64,000 nt of DNA from Trogon surrucura (taxonomy: Eukaryota > Chordata > Aves > Trogoniformes > Trogonidae), in NCBI GenBank assembly GCA_020746105.1, contig CM036617.1, positions 137,915,845-137,979,844 of the forward strand, read 5' to 3'. Both the position numbers and the translations under genes were made by a program. Position 1 is the first letter of the stretch. Every line of letters starts with the position of its first letter. This document shows positions 39,701 to 51,557 of this stretch, in pieces. The notes beneath the pieces are model-generated. The model saw only the letters and a program-made list of their open reading frames with translations, made no database searches and was not told the DNA's origin.

Positions 39701-42700
39701 AAACTCGAGAAGAAACTTCTTCTCAGTGAGAGTGACAGAGCACTGGCACGGGCTGCCCAGGGAGGTTGTGGAGTCTCCTTCTCTGGAGGCATTCAAGACC
39801 TGCCTGGACACATTCCTATGTAGCCTTATCTAGGTGTTCGTGCTCTGGCAGGGGGATTGGACTTGATGATCTTTCCAGGTCCCTTCCAATCCCTAACATT
39901 CTGTGATTCTGTGTGATTTGCAAGCCACATATGTAATCTCCACTAAGTCAAACCTTCAATTGTTGATAGTTCTCCTTAGTCTTATTTCATTGTTTTACAA
40001 TTTCTCCTCAATCAAGAAGACTTCATCACAAAGTAACAATATCCACTGTAAAACGAAGAGCTCCTCTGCACATTTTAACAAAATGTCTCAAAAATAGCAC
40101 TCAGCATATTGAAGCACAATAAGCTTGAGATGAGAGGCAAGGATGTACAAGTCCCAACTTACTGAGAGAAGAGCAGTTATCCACTAGGTCAGCAAAGCTG
40201 CAGGCATATGTATGCACAGGTATGTATGCAGCAGAAGTATTCCAAAGAGGATCCCATACTATAACATTGTAGATCACACCTTGCCCAGGAAGTGAGGAAA
40301 AGTAGACATTGGTCTTGTCATCAGTTGTCAGTGTAAGCATCTGGAACAATAAAGAATACTTTTAATTGCAAGGAACTTCTTGTCACTGTTGCTGATGGCA
40401 TGGTGCTGTGTCCATACTGCTGAGGGAATATTCAGCAGCTCAAGGAAGACGATCAGCTAGAATTCCAGGCAAGAGCTCTCCTGTTCTGAACCCTCTCACT
40501 ATTACCAATTCACCCAGCATTATTATGCCCTACTCCTGTGTTTCGCTCCTCACCACTTGAGGACACAGCTTATGTTCCCTGTCAGTCTACTAACCCAGGT
40601 CTGGCCTCCAAAGCAGGCAAGGCCAGGCCAGTCATGGCCACCAAGATTCTTCCCCCTCCATCCCTTCCAGTCTCTCTGCTGGAGGGTAAGTAAACATGCA
40701 GCAAGTGTTTGCTCTCATCTCTGGCTTCCACATCCCTGAAGTAAGAAGTGTGGCTACCGCAGTATTCAAAACAAGCAGGAAGACACTGCGATAAGAGGTG
40801 GTTTCATGGAGAAAAGGGTGTAAGATACAGAAACATCTCACAGACCAGTCACTAATATCTTCCTAATACCAGAGTCTGTTGCAAGAAGTCGCAATTCTGC
40901 CCCATTTTGGGCTGTGCTAACTAGTCAGCTCTATCCCAAGAAAGAGTGGTTGCCATTTTGTATGCATCATCTACTGTATGTTTTTTCTGGCCAGAAATTG
41001 CAGATACAAGCAAGAAGCCTGATGCATCAGCACCTTGCTTATGTCACCACTCAAGGAAGATAAGCACAGGGGAGGAAAGAACATAGATGGCATCACTGCC
41101 ACATGCCTGGTACCACCAGTGCTTCAGACTTACTTTAATGCCATTGGCCTTGATACTTTGCACCTCCGACATCTTCCGTAAGTGGCTCATGAGTATCATT
41201 TCAGAAAGATCATTCTCTGGTAAAAAGTACTGGTAGACATCATAGCGCAGTCGCCATCTGGAGTTCTGACCAGTACCTGAATCGCAGGATGGTGGGTTTG
41301 CTCCTCTATAATTAAAAAGAGATCAGCTATATGCCCAGCACAAGCCTCTAGATGTTAACATTAGTCTTCATAAGTTAACTGCCCGAGTTGGCAGCATTTG
41401 GCTTCTAAACATTAGAAGTTAACACCAGCAACTAACTCAAAACTAGACTGTAAATGTTTGTGAGCACAGACTACAGCAAAACCACCTTGACACAGGTAGT
41501 GTCTGTGCTGGTACCTGCTTTTACATTTACAGGGGCTTCTTACGAGCTGTTGTAAGGAACAAACACAAGAATTCTGAGAGATCACAACAGCCAAAGATCA
41601 CAACATCACTGTTTGTTTTTCCATGCATGCTTTATCTACAGCTCTGAACACAGCCTTCCCTGATCCCTGCCCTTCAGCTGTGACACCAGGCACCATTCAG
41701 TAGATAATGCCTTATAACCTGAAGTGTCAATGTTAAACAAAACTCTAGGTCATTATCACATTTCAGTACCAGTATAGGAATGAAACTGGTTACAATAAAC
41801 AACTGTTGCTCAAACAGATTTAGTCATTATCAAGAATGGGAAGATTCAGTATTTGCCGACTGCTTGCACATCTGAAGTTGCATAACCTCTCCCACAACAT
41901 ACAACTCAACTTCTACCCCTCTCTCACCCTCCTTTTCCTCAGTTACTTTTCAGTTTGTTGCAGCAAACAAGATTTCTGCCAACACCTGGATGGTCAACCT
42001 TTCCAGTTGACTCTTGTTTTATGATCTTGGCTAAATATAGGACAAGAAAGGTCTTGCTTAGTGCACTGAAGCTTTTCACACACCTGCTATATCCCAAGTT
42101 TGCAGGAGCAAACTTGATGTGTATATCCACCAATGTATAGTCTAGGTAAATATTTGGATCCACTTCCAAGTCAAATTCTAGATTGCAGCCTCCAGGAATA
42201 GGATCTAGAACACATAAAAGATAAATGTAGTAGTCTTTGCTTCCCCCTTAACACAACATCAAAAAACCTATAACACCTCAGTAATATATGTGCCTGCAGG
42301 CACAGTCTGCTTGTTGAGTACAAAATTGTCAGGTTATAGTCCTGCAACACAACTCACAATTCAGCAGTGATACTAAACTTTTTCAGCCCATGTCAAAAGA
42401 ATTTCTGGCATCTCCATTATATGTTTGCAACTTGTACAAACATCCTTTCGAAAGGTCAACACTTGATTTCATAGTTAACTTGTAATAAGTAGAGCTGATA
42501 TCCCTTTGCAAGTAACATGAACATACCTTTCTCCATATAGGGAATAGAGATAGCTGTGCTGAGCACCTGGCTAGCATCCAGTGACTGAAGGTACCATGTA
42601 CATACATTCTGTTGAGGCCGAAGGATGGAAACTAGTCCTTTGTCCACTCCAGTTCCCGAGTTGTTCACAGATGGATTCTGGACAGAAACAAATTATATAA

Positions 42701-45700
42701 GCAAGCAATTCCTCTTAAGAGGATTTCTACCACAGCCTGATACATTGCACAGGAGTCACATTCCTGCCACAAGCTTGTAGGACACACATTTTGGTGCCAC
42801 TTGCCACAAACAAAGCACTCAGCCCTTAGCTAGCTGGTAAAACAGGAAGACGAAAGCAGCTAGGAAAAAAAGGGAGTGGCCTCTGACTCTACATACTGCC
42901 TAGCTCAGACTCAAAAACAAGTGACGAGTTTGAGACTACTATAGAGTTAATAATCACAATCAAGTGGCAGAGAAGTCTAGCTAGTTGAAGTCTATTCCTG
43001 CACTGCACAGGACTGACAAATACAGGTGTAAAAGAATCGGAACATCCCTCAGAAGAAGTTGCAAGATGGCACTAAAGAGCATTCTGAGAACCGAAGTGCA
43101 GGAGCACTCACTATCTCCACCAGAACGGAGATGCCTACAACAGCTGGCTTAACACCAGCCATGCCAGATGAGTGCTTGGGGTTAAGTCAGCTACTGACCT
43201 AATCCCCACCATCACCATCCCTTTCAGAACCAGGGGTCTTGAGGAAAGATCTGACAGCAATGGCTGTGTCACATTCACACAGCTGGAAAAACTGATTGAC
43301 CTTCAGTCAAATCTACTTTTCAGCATGGAAAAAAGTGCTTTTGTCCAAGAAGGCCACAGCTATCTGTGGCAACACTAAGGAAGCACTTTGAACCTGGCAG
43401 ACTTTAAGGTCCGGCTCAGCTTCATATTTCTAGAGGAAGGCCAACCCTGAAAGCAGTATAATCAAATTCATGCATTGCTGTCCTTGGCCTGGTAAGGCCC
43501 ATGAATGCAAAGAAGGTCTGAACTGACAGCAGAAGATTCTATCAGTGGTAATCAAAGACTGAACAGATATAACAGTAATGTCTTAGCTCTCTAAACCTGG
43601 CTATTTCACCAGTACAAAGACTGAACTGGGTGACTTGTGTTATGGGTTATTCATCTCCCAAGTTTCCCAGAATATTCCTTGGCACTCAGTACATGCTCAT
43701 CTGGAAAACAGTGGACAGTGTACAGCAGCAGGAATGCTTACATTGCTGGCTAGAAGTAGCAGCCTATATAGGAGTACTATGGAGGAATTTCTCCATGTGC
43801 CACCAGAGAATTAGATTCAGGTCAAGGAGCTGGGGTAGCAAGACAATACTGCCTATAGCAGCTAGATCCAAGCTGCACAAACAACAGACAACTAAACATC
43901 TCAGAGCAATTGTGTTCAGTGAATAAGGTATCTGGCAAATACTTATCACGAATCCAGTTTTAATTTGACAAGCTGATGGATAGAAGTGAGCAATAGCATG
44001 TCATAAGCACCACTTCCACCAAGAACAAAAAGCCTTGAAGCATTCTCAAACCAGCTCTGAAATCTTTTTAGCATTCAGTCCTCCAAAATAGCAGCTACAA
44101 CATAAGTACAAGAAACGATTTCTGAAGCTAAAATAATACTGTTCAAGAGTCATACAGGCAAGATATTTATACGATTCATATAGCTTCAGTTCTATATTCC
44201 TACATGTACCTGAGCCAACTCCTTTGAAAGAAAAGTAGCACTTAAGAACAGAAGTGACACTCTTACCATACCTTATCAAAGGATATCACCACATCACTTT
44301 GCTGGGCATGTACTTGAAAAATAACAACAGTCACATTGCTTGCAATGTTCCTGATTACAGCTTCCACTGGATTGGTCCGATTAAGTAGCACATTTCTGAA
44401 TTTTCCCAAGGAGAGCTCAAGAAGACCTGCATTACAAGAAAAGGAAGACAATTTTTTTGGTCCAGAGGGAAATAATTACCAAGGGTAGCCTGGAAGCTTC
44501 CAGTAACCTAAGATTAGTCAGCCGGCAACAGAGCAGGACATTGGTTTGCGCTACTCATCTTGTAAACTGTATTAGGGTTTCAGAGACTACTATACACAGT
44601 ACTACACCTACAAGAACAGATACAGCTGGAGCATGCTTGTATGAGCCAGGCAACTTGGACAATACCTGTTAGACTTCCTGGGTGATTTCCCACAGATCAT
44701 GGGAGTTGGAGCCACCTTCAGTAACAGTCAAATCTGCAGTATACACATGTATACCTATCAACTTTCAGTTATTTCATGTCTGTTGCTCCCACACTATTTG
44801 TAATCATTAAGACTGTTGGACCCCGATTTCTGTATCTAAAAGCCTGTCTAATTTTTCTAAGATACAACTAAGACCATCACTTTTTATGATAAGCACAACC
44901 CCATGACCCACTGTCATTTTAATTCAAAGAGCACCACATGACCTAGGATATAAGATTCTTTGCGAATCAGTTTTGGCTTGTCATTCAAGTTCCACAAGAA
45001 AGCCTGGTTTCTTGCTGTGCACTGGGCTCTCGGATGTCAAGGGAGGAAAGAGAAGCAGGTGTACAGAAGCTACAAGACATTTGTTGGTTAGCACGCAGAC
45101 TACATGCTTGCAGAGCATGCACAACACCTTTCAGGTTTTTCCCTGAATTCCCCTGTATACGCACACAGAGTAGCCTAGCAGACTTAAAACTTATCAGACC
45201 TAACCACACACAGTACTTCCTCAGTGAAGTTGCCTCTCCTAGTGTAAAGGTTCAATACTGTCAATTACTCCAACAGAAGCATAGAATAATCAACAGCACC
45301 ATCCCATATACTCTGTTGCTGATGACTCAAGTAGTGTCCCATCCAAAAAAGGAAGAATACTATTTTCATCAGTAACAGTACTGAGTGCTTTAATTCCTTT
45401 ATTGCTATTTTTCACTCTCCCCTGTCAAGAATTGGCATCTTTGGCAAGCTTCTTTACTTCTTGATACGTAAACAGAGGCGAGATCCTACTCTTACGCCTT
45501 CTCCACTCAGAAAAGGAAAAAAGAGGAAAAGTCTAACTCATCTCACCTCGCTAACTTCAATTCTTGCATGCCCACCCCCAAAATTCAGTTAATACCAGTA
45601 TTGCATCAGAAATAAAACCCTAGCTGAAATATGTGGATCATAAACCATCTAGGAGGAAAAAGATTGCATATTTTTCTGTCCCACCATCTGCAGTTTGTGT

Positions 45701-48700
45701 TAAGGTAGAAAAAGAGTGTCCACTTAAGTTTTCAAACAGTAATCAATGTAAAATTAGAACTACAAAAAGTTTCATGTATTCTCCACTTTCCAAGAGTCCC
45801 TTGAGCAGCATTCAGATATCTTTCCCTTCCCAAGACTGCTTTCCTCCTTGGCCCATAAATTCTACCACAAATGCAACTAGCAGTATGAATGCTAAAGAAA
45901 AGCATTCAACAGGCAAACTCCACATCTATGTACTTAGAAATCTGGATCAAAAGCTTAGAACGCAGAAAAAATATTTTTCTTTGATCTTTAAGAATTTCAG
46001 CACAGTTTCCTGAACAAGAAGATGCTCACACTTAGAAGCTCTTTTAAGAAAAAAGTTGAAACCATATACATCCTCTTCATACTTCAAATCAAGGGGGCAA
46101 AAAAAAGCCTGCATTGCTCTGTCTTGTTTCTTACCTCCACTCTGGACTCATAACCAGAGAGGCCTCTGCATAAAAAAAGATTCGTCAGCAAGACATGCAG
46201 CCACTACTTCAACATGATCATGAGACTCTAAATGTCAGAGGCACTCTCTCAAGTTTAATTAGCGTGGTAAATTAAGGCATAGCATTCTATGTTGCTTTAC
46301 TGTTTGCATAACTGCTCCTGAAACAGTACATGTGACATACATTTTAAACCAAAGTCTGGACAGAAGAGAATAGATTCAGGGTGAAGAACAAGAATGACTA
46401 CATCCATCAGACAAATATTTTTTCAGCTTGTTGTTCACAGGCTCCTTGAAGCTTCTAGCCAGACTTGAAAGATGACTAAAAGTAGAGTTCACAAGCACTG
46501 CAGAGCAGCAGAACCCTCTAAATTTGCTGGAAGAGCACTTGCTACATGGCCACAGACTACAGCACCTTTCCATCCTTCTCTCTTTGTCATTTGGACTAGT
46601 CACTGGTGGTGCTCTGAGGCAGAAATGAAGCACGGAGTGCAAGACAAATTAACCAACTCACAGTTCATCAGGCCTACTGCTATCTCAAGTCCTCAGACCA
46701 CCTGAGCCGCACAGAGTTCAGTGTTGTCCAAGACTCCTTGAAGGACAGATACGAAGACCTCCATGAACATACAGGACTGGCCACAGCATGCAGGCTTCTT
46801 CTTTGGGCAAGCTTGATCTCACTGGAGGCAGGTTCAGCAGCATATGCTGCAAAGATAACACCACAGCAGAAGTGAGGCAGTTGACTCAGCAAGTTAGCAA
46901 CAGAGCCCAGAACAAAATCTGGGCATCCCAGCTTTTTTTATTGCTTCACTTGTAAGACGCCAGGCTAATCCCTCTTCCTCACCTCGTAAGGAGAAGTAGG
47001 GTGGTCACTGCATGTCAGAGTAGTTTTGAGTTAGATATAACAAAGGAATCCTCACTATTACAGAGCTTATCAACGAAAAACGTATTTACAGGAAGTCAGC
47101 ACTGCTGAAATCGAGCAAAAACAACGCAAATATGGAGCAGTGAGCATGTATTAGTACACTAGTACCAATACTGGAACAGAAACATTGATAGTAGGAAAAA
47201 AACAAACAGTCCACTCTGTCACTCTACATTTTATCTTTTCTCCCATATGAAGGGTAAAACCAGGAACTGCAAAGGAATTGAAACTCTGGTAGCTCTTTTG
47301 AGATCAGAAGTCCTTATTCCTACCTCTAAATAACAAGGTAATCAATTTTACAGAGGCTCAGAATTTATTATCCCTTCCCTGTGACATGAAGTTTCCCCAA
47401 CAAGCAACACCCTGCTTGAACCATTTCCATTCTGATGATTCAGTGCCAAGCTCCCTGTTCATCTGATGCTTTAAGTAAAGCACGTTTCCAGCTTCAATAG
47501 TTACCAATAAACAGTTAATCATACAAGATTCTTCATGACACCTAGCAGTTCAGTTTCTGTTAAGAAACTGAACTGAAAAAATGCCATTGCAGCCCATACA
47601 GGCACAGTTTTTACCTACAGAGCTATGCTCAAACATCATGCTTGCCCCTTAAATAGGTTCTGTACAGTCAGAGAAAAGATATTTTTACTCTATGGCAACA
47701 AACTTAAGAGTAGATATGCAGAATAATCTTATGTCAGCTGTAAGAGGTAAGAAGAATCTTCCAGTGTAGAGAGTACATCAACAAGTAGTCACATGAAGAC
47801 ATTTAACAGAGATGCAAGCTCAGACTGAAAACTAGTCTGAGTAGGAAAAACATGAGTATACAGTTACTTAAACGAATAAAGCCAGCAGGCATACTATTGT
47901 CAGACCTGTAACACCATGCATACACGGATGCAAAACACAGTTCTGCTGCAAGGTCTCCGTCTTCCCACACTAGTGAAACCCCAAATAAAGACAACACCCA
48001 GTTGAAAAAGAAGCAAGATTTATAAAAGCTTCTAAACTTTCAGCACATGTGCTGAGACTCACACTTAGAGCACAGTTTGATGCTTAAAGCCAATAGCATG
48101 ACAAAAAGTGGTCTGTCACCAATTGCACCACTCTTACCCCAGCAGACTATTGTGTTCAATTTTAAACTCATGAAGTCTCCTACATTCTGATAAGAGAGGG
48201 AAGAAGAATCCATCTCATTTGCTTAGTTCTATTAATCCACTTCAATTATCAGCCAGAATATGCAAGACCTGGCCTCAGTCACATTGCTGGCACCATTAAG
48301 ACATCACCTGCACATCCGGGCAATAACACTTCAAGATGCAGGTGCCATGGGTTTGTGTCTGGTTGGTGGGGTTTTTTGGTAGTGGGGGGAGGGCTGTTGG
48401 GGTGGCTTGTCGCAAAACTTCCAGAGCCCCCCCCAGCCCAGGTAAAAGTTGGAGCCACCTCTGGCCAAGGCCAGGCCAGTCAGTGTCTCTACGATCAATG
48501 TATTTAAGAGGGGAAACCTGTTGGGCCAGCCTCTTTGTCTGTGTGTCCTGTCTACTGTGCTAGAGTTGTTTGTCTGGAGGAGGAGAGAGAAACACATGGT
48601 TGGTGAGGAAAGGAGGGGAGGAGGGCAGAGAAGGGCACCAGAACAGAGCGTTTCCCAGATGCCAGTGGTGAGGAAGACTGAGACGGCAGGGTGAGGAGAG

Positions 48701-51557
48701 CCTGTAAACCGAGGAGACTGATAGCAGCAAAACATTCAGGATGCAGAAGCACATGGAGGACCTTGTGCCAGGCGAGAAAAAGGCCATGCAGGAGCAGAGG
48801 ATGCACCTGAAGCAAACTGCAACTACGAGGAGGACCTACGCTTGAAGGGAGGACACTGCAGCCCACAAGTGGGTCTCACAGTGGCAGGGTGGGAAGGACT
48901 CACGTGGAGTGGGAGGCTTGCCTCCCTTGAGACAGGCACCATGTGGCAGCAGGGGAAGACTTCAGGAACCCTCTTCTCAAGGAGGAAGGATTGCCAGGGA
49001 CAGTGAGTACCGGCCAGGCCACACCCCTCACACCCTGCACAGATGGGGGCAGAATGTAGGCAAGAAGAGGAGAGGCGTGCCAGAGGGGAAGCATATTTAA
49101 GATCAGCTTGTATTTATTTTCTCTCGCTATCCTACTCTGATCTAGTTGACTTGGTTACGCTGGTGGTGGTAAATTATGTTTTTCTCTCCAAGTCTACTCT
49201 GGTTTTCACCCATGACCGTAAGCGATGAGTAAACCCTTCCTGTCCTAATCTCAATCCTCGAGTCTTTTTTTTAAATTTTCTCCCTCCCCATCCCTAAAGG
49301 GACAGGGACAGCATGCAGCTGCATAGCTCTTGTTCCTGGCAGAGCAGGCTCAAACTACAACAGCAAGTGACCAGCTGCCCAATACATTTAGGCAGCTGAA
49401 TAGTTTTTGTGCTAACTTCTTACTTTAAAATGTTATCTCTGCATAGACTAAACAGCTAGCACAAACCAAGTTAATCCAGATAAGCTCCTTTTAAGAAAAG
49501 GGCATTGCTCAATCCTGATTAGCCTATAAATTCACTTCAGTTTTTCCAACACTAAACAACCTGGTTTGGGTGCAGCAAGGCCAGCTGCACTCCTACTTCA
49601 TGAAGATGGAGCTCCCTGGAGGGTAAAAAACATGATAAATAAAACACTTCTGCACAAATACTAAGTTTGAAGATCTGCAGCCCATTAGAACCCCAGAGAG
49701 GTAATACAGACCATTATACACATATCTCGCTTACCAGCACTTTCAAAACAAAGCAGGATCTTCTAGTATTAGGAGACAGCAGAGCCTATCCCTGCAAACC
49801 TGGGTGCCCAAGACTGAATAATCACAAGACAATTTCAAATAAGCGAACCATTAAGCTAAGTGTCCTTGTTTACAGGGCCTAATGATCTGCTAGACATTGG
49901 AACACAAGTTACATAGCTTATTAGCTTTCCATGAGGAAAATAGTTTTCCTCTCCACCCTCAATTCTCTAAGGAGATACTGCAACAGGATCCTTCAAGGCA
50001 AAGCAGTTAGCTTAGTCCCATATCCATTCTGCCTTTTTACATACTATAAAAAAAATGATTCAGCACATGACCCTTTCTCAAGTCTGGGAGACTAAACTGC
50101 TTGTCAGGATCTCTTAATAAGAGATCTTAATTAAGATCTAAGAATACTGTGCCTTCATTCTCTGATCTGCTTGCTACCATCAGGTGCCAAGCCCAAGCTT
50201 TTAGAGCCTGCAAGAAGCAGAGCACGCTTGGGCCTCCACTAAGATCTTGGGCATAAGACTTGGTCAGGGGGTTGAAAGGCAGAAGTCTTCCCACTTGAGA
50301 CTGCCTCCAAATGCTGTCCTTCAGCCTTGCAAAGTATCTCAAGAGTAGATTTCCCTTTTTGAACAGTTAAGCTTCACTAGAGGCAAGTTTAAAAATACAA
50401 GTAAGAAGGAGGCCTACACCAGGCATAATATAAGGGACTACTTGCTTATCTCTGAAAGGAAACTGACTATTTTTTCCTTTATTTGAACACATAAGAGTTT
50501 AACCAGAAAATAAGCATCTGTTAAATCTTCACAAGCTATATGCATCACAGCACACTTACCTCTATACGCCTATTTCAGTCACATGCAGGAACACAGAGGA
50601 ATTACAAAAAAAAAAAAAAGCCCATGCCAAATAAAGTCAGATTACATCATACCCAATGAGTAATTTTAGAAACAGAACTCCAAATTCTAGGCGGGTTTAC
50701 TCATTTCTTTAGTTGTATAGGGACAGTGGTAAACAGCAGTAAGAAACACAATTCAGAGGGTGCTAGGAACCCACTACCACCTGTATGTGGCCAAAAAAAC
50801 AACCCCAAAAAACCTGTTAACTTTGCTCCCTTTCCCATAGGAGCTCATAGGTAGTGAATGTCACCTGATTTCCTTAGAACGAATACAACTCTACACCCGA
50901 CTCATGAGCCTAAACCATATCCCTGCGACAGCACAGTAAAAACTAGCCTACCACATCCATGTAAGAGTTAATATGATAGTATTCATAGTAATTAAGCTAA
51001 TGAAAAAAAATACAAAGAAGTGGAAGGGATGGGTTCTTCCTGCCCACCTCAAGTGGGGGATGTCCCTGCCCATGGCGGGGGGGTGGGGGTGGGGGGGGGG
51101 GTGGGGGGCTGGAACTAGATGATCTTTAAGGTCCCTTCCAACCCTGACAATTCTATGATTCCAATACATAAAACTCTTCCCCAGCTCTGCAGACAGCTGC
51201 ATCTTCCCTTTGATCTTCACTCTTGCTGAACCGTCGACACAGCAGCAGGTCGCCCCGCTGCCGCTTGGGACACCCCCCCCTAGAAAAAAAAGACTCCGCA
51301 GGCCCCTCCTCGCACCAAGCCCCTTCCCCTCCATCCTCCTAGACGCCGAACCGGGCTAAAAAAAAACCCTGTCACCCGTACAAGCCAGGCTCCACCGGCC
51401 CTAAGGCCGCCTAATGGCGGCCACTACCTAACCCCCCCCCCCCCACCCAATGCCGCCCCCCGTCCTCTTTCCCCTCAGCGCGCTCACCTGAAGCGCCTCC
51501 ATGGCGCAGGACCCCCAGGAGCCCCAAGAGCCCCACGGCGCAGGGAAAGAGCCGCAT
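33532..51557 (-). CDS. TM7SF3: TM7SF3, seven-transmembrane superfamily member 3 (complete, 563 residues)
   Basis: TM7SF3 is a membrane glycoprotein reported in stress protection of pancreatic and other cells. Twelve exons join in consistent phase with GT-AG borders: 51557-51488, 44426-44272, 42677-42527, 42204-42084, 41305-41134, 40340-40163, 37769-37683, 37204-37124, 36316-36164, 34901-34804, 34427-34265 and 33794-33532. The total is 1692 bases; human TM7SF3 is 570 residues (from memory). A hydrophobic signal peptide (residues 1-23) is followed by a luminal region to about 285. That region has possible N-glycosylation sequons (NRT near 39, NVT near 54, NNS near 80, NTS near 257) and conserved blocks such as [15 protein letters not shown]. 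Seven hydrophobic spans then lie between about 285 and 500. The cytosolic tail ends GERTPLLL, an acidic dileucine-type signal. The first exon diverges most, as expected for a signal peptide. Start choice: only this ATG gives a signal peptide in phase with exon 2. Confidence 0.97.
34265..34427 (-). CDS. TM7SF3: TM7SF3 exon 11: sixth membrane span
   Basis: The exon reads [20 protein letters not shown] to YTNVPFQTN. The acceptor is CTCTAG and the donor G|GTGAGT. Confidence 0.95.
34804..34901 (-). CDS. TM7SF3: TM7SF3 exon 10: fifth membrane span
   Basis: The exon reads [20 protein letters not shown] to LFVGCPRI. The acceptor is TTGCAG and the donor ATT|GTAAGT. Confidence 0.95.
36164..36316 (-). 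CDS. TM7SF3: TM7SF3 exon 9: third and fourth membrane spans
   Basis: The exon reads [20 protein letters not shown], then [20 protein letters not shown] and FTPL. The acceptor is TTCAG and the donor G|GTATGC. Confidence 0.95.
36876..36955 (-). mobile_element. CR1 LINE 3' end, reverse orientation
   Basis: TATAGAATGGCCTGGGCTGA, AAGGGACCTCAGAGATCAT and CCAACCTCCCTG are the antisense CR1 tail. It is about 80 bases in TM7SF3 intron 8. Confidence 0.85.
37124..37204 (-). CDS. TM7SF3: TM7SF3 exon 8: second membrane span
   Basis: The exon reads [20 protein letters not shown] then TGLGYD. The acceptor is CTCTAG after a pyrimidine tract and the donor G|GTGAGT. Confidence 0.94.
37683..37769 (-). CDS. 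TM7SF3: TM7SF3 exon 7: first membrane span
   Basis: The exon reads [20 protein letters not shown] then FGHRFWKT. The [10 protein letters not shown] block is identical to human. The donor is G|GTACTA. Confidence 0.95.
38213..38931 (+). mobile_element. CR1 LINE, 5'-truncated, 3' end of ORF2 still open
   Basis: This copy of about 720 bases lies in TM7SF3 intron 6, antisense to the gene. A continuous frame of 209 codons (38215-38844) encodes the carboxyl end of the CR1 ORF2 protein, with landmarks [40 protein letters not shown] and [19 protein letters not shown]. It ends with the terminal repeat CATTCTATGATTCTATGA. No stop codon interrupts the fragment, so the insertion is probably young. It lacks the endonuclease and catalytic reverse-transcriptase parts and cannot be active. 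Confidence 0.93.
39517..39915 (+). mobile_element. CR1 LINE, second copy of the same subfamily
   Basis: This is a shorter copy starting at GAAAGGCTGAGGGAGCTGG and ending CATTCTGTGATTCTGTG. By eye it differs from the copy 0.6 kb to the left at roughly 20 of about 395 positions. The frame 39549-39833 is also open. Its different truncation point means a separate insertion, not a duplication. Confidence 0.92.
40163..40340 (-). CDS. TM7SF3: TM7SF3 exon 6
   Basis: The exon reads [40 protein letters not shown] and PVHTYACSF. This is the best conserved luminal block. The acceptor is TCCAG and the donor CA|GTAAGT within TCTCTCA. Confidence 0.96.
41134..41305 (-). CDS. TM7SF3: TM7SF3 exon 5
   Basis: The exon completes the arginine and reads [20 protein letters not shown] then [18 protein letters not shown] and on to IKANGIK. 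The acceptor is TATAG and the donor AAA|GTAAGT. Confidence 0.95.
42084..42204 (-). CDS. TM7SF3: TM7SF3 exon 4
   Basis: The exon reads [20 protein letters not shown] to [11 protein letters not shown] plus AG of an arginine codon. The acceptor is TTCTAG and the donor AG|GTGTGT. Confidence 0.95.
42527..42677 (-). CDS. TM7SF3: TM7SF3 exon 3
   Basis: The exon reads [20 protein letters not shown] to [14 protein letters not shown] matches human TM7SF3. The acceptor is TCCAG and the donor G|GTATGT. Confidence 0.94.
44272..44426 (-). CDS. TM7SF3: TM7SF3 exon 2
   Basis: The exon reads [20 protein letters not shown] to DVVISFDK after a TGCAG acceptor; the donor is AAG|GTATGG. It matches the human 'SVGKFR..LNRPFPEEAI' and 'SNVTFLIFQIH' blocks. 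Confidence 0.94.
48338..48342 (+). repeat. Left target-site duplication of the 48.3-kb LTR
   Basis: GCAGG matches the right flank GCAAG at 49363-49367 in four of five bases. Confidence 0.5.
48343..49362 (+). mobile_element. Solo LTR of an avian endogenous retrovirus (ERVL-like)
   Basis: This is a 1020-base element starting TGCCATGGGTTTG and ending CTACAACA, in TM7SF3 intron 1, antisense to the gene. It resembles bird LTR families: a GTTGGAGCCACCTCTGGCC block, a TATTTAAGAGG promoter-like block (48501-48511), and a 3' end with the 'CCTGTCCTAATCTCAATCC' then 'CTCCCTCCCCATCCC' pattern. The flanks GCAGG (48338-48342) and GCAAG (49363-49367) form an imperfect 5-bp target duplication. No gag, pol or env sequence adjoins it, so the provirus has been reduced to one LTR. 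Confidence 0.75.
51048..51161 (+). mobile_element. CR1 LINE 3' tail with an expanded G tract
   Basis: The blocks GTGGGGGATGTCCCTGCCCA, AACTAGATGATCTTTAAGG and CAATTCTATGATTCC are CR1 terminal sequence. The normally short G run in between is expanded to runs of 7, 5, 11 and 6 guanines at 51077-51108. It lies in TM7SF3 intron 1, about 0.4 kb from the start codon. Confidence 0.85.
51488..51557 (-). CDS. TM7SF3: TM7SF3 exon 1: signal peptide
   Basis: [20 protein letters not shown] then GAS is a typical hydrophobic leader in a CpG-rich exon. The donor is TCAG|GTGAGC at 51487. The glycine codon is split with exon 2. Confidence 0.9.

Noticed and set aside
43630-43926. 98-codon open frame in a TM7SF3 intron
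   Set aside because: I considered it as a possible extra exon, but the flanking TM7SF3 exons already join in phase and match the family without it.
45633-46013. 126-codon open frame in TM7SF3 intron 1
   Set aside because: It is serine/lysine-rich with no similarity or splice signals, and is probably chance.
48331-48866. Several open frames of 75-134 codons
   Set aside because: They fall inside the solo LTR on both strands, and LTRs of this kind do not encode protein.
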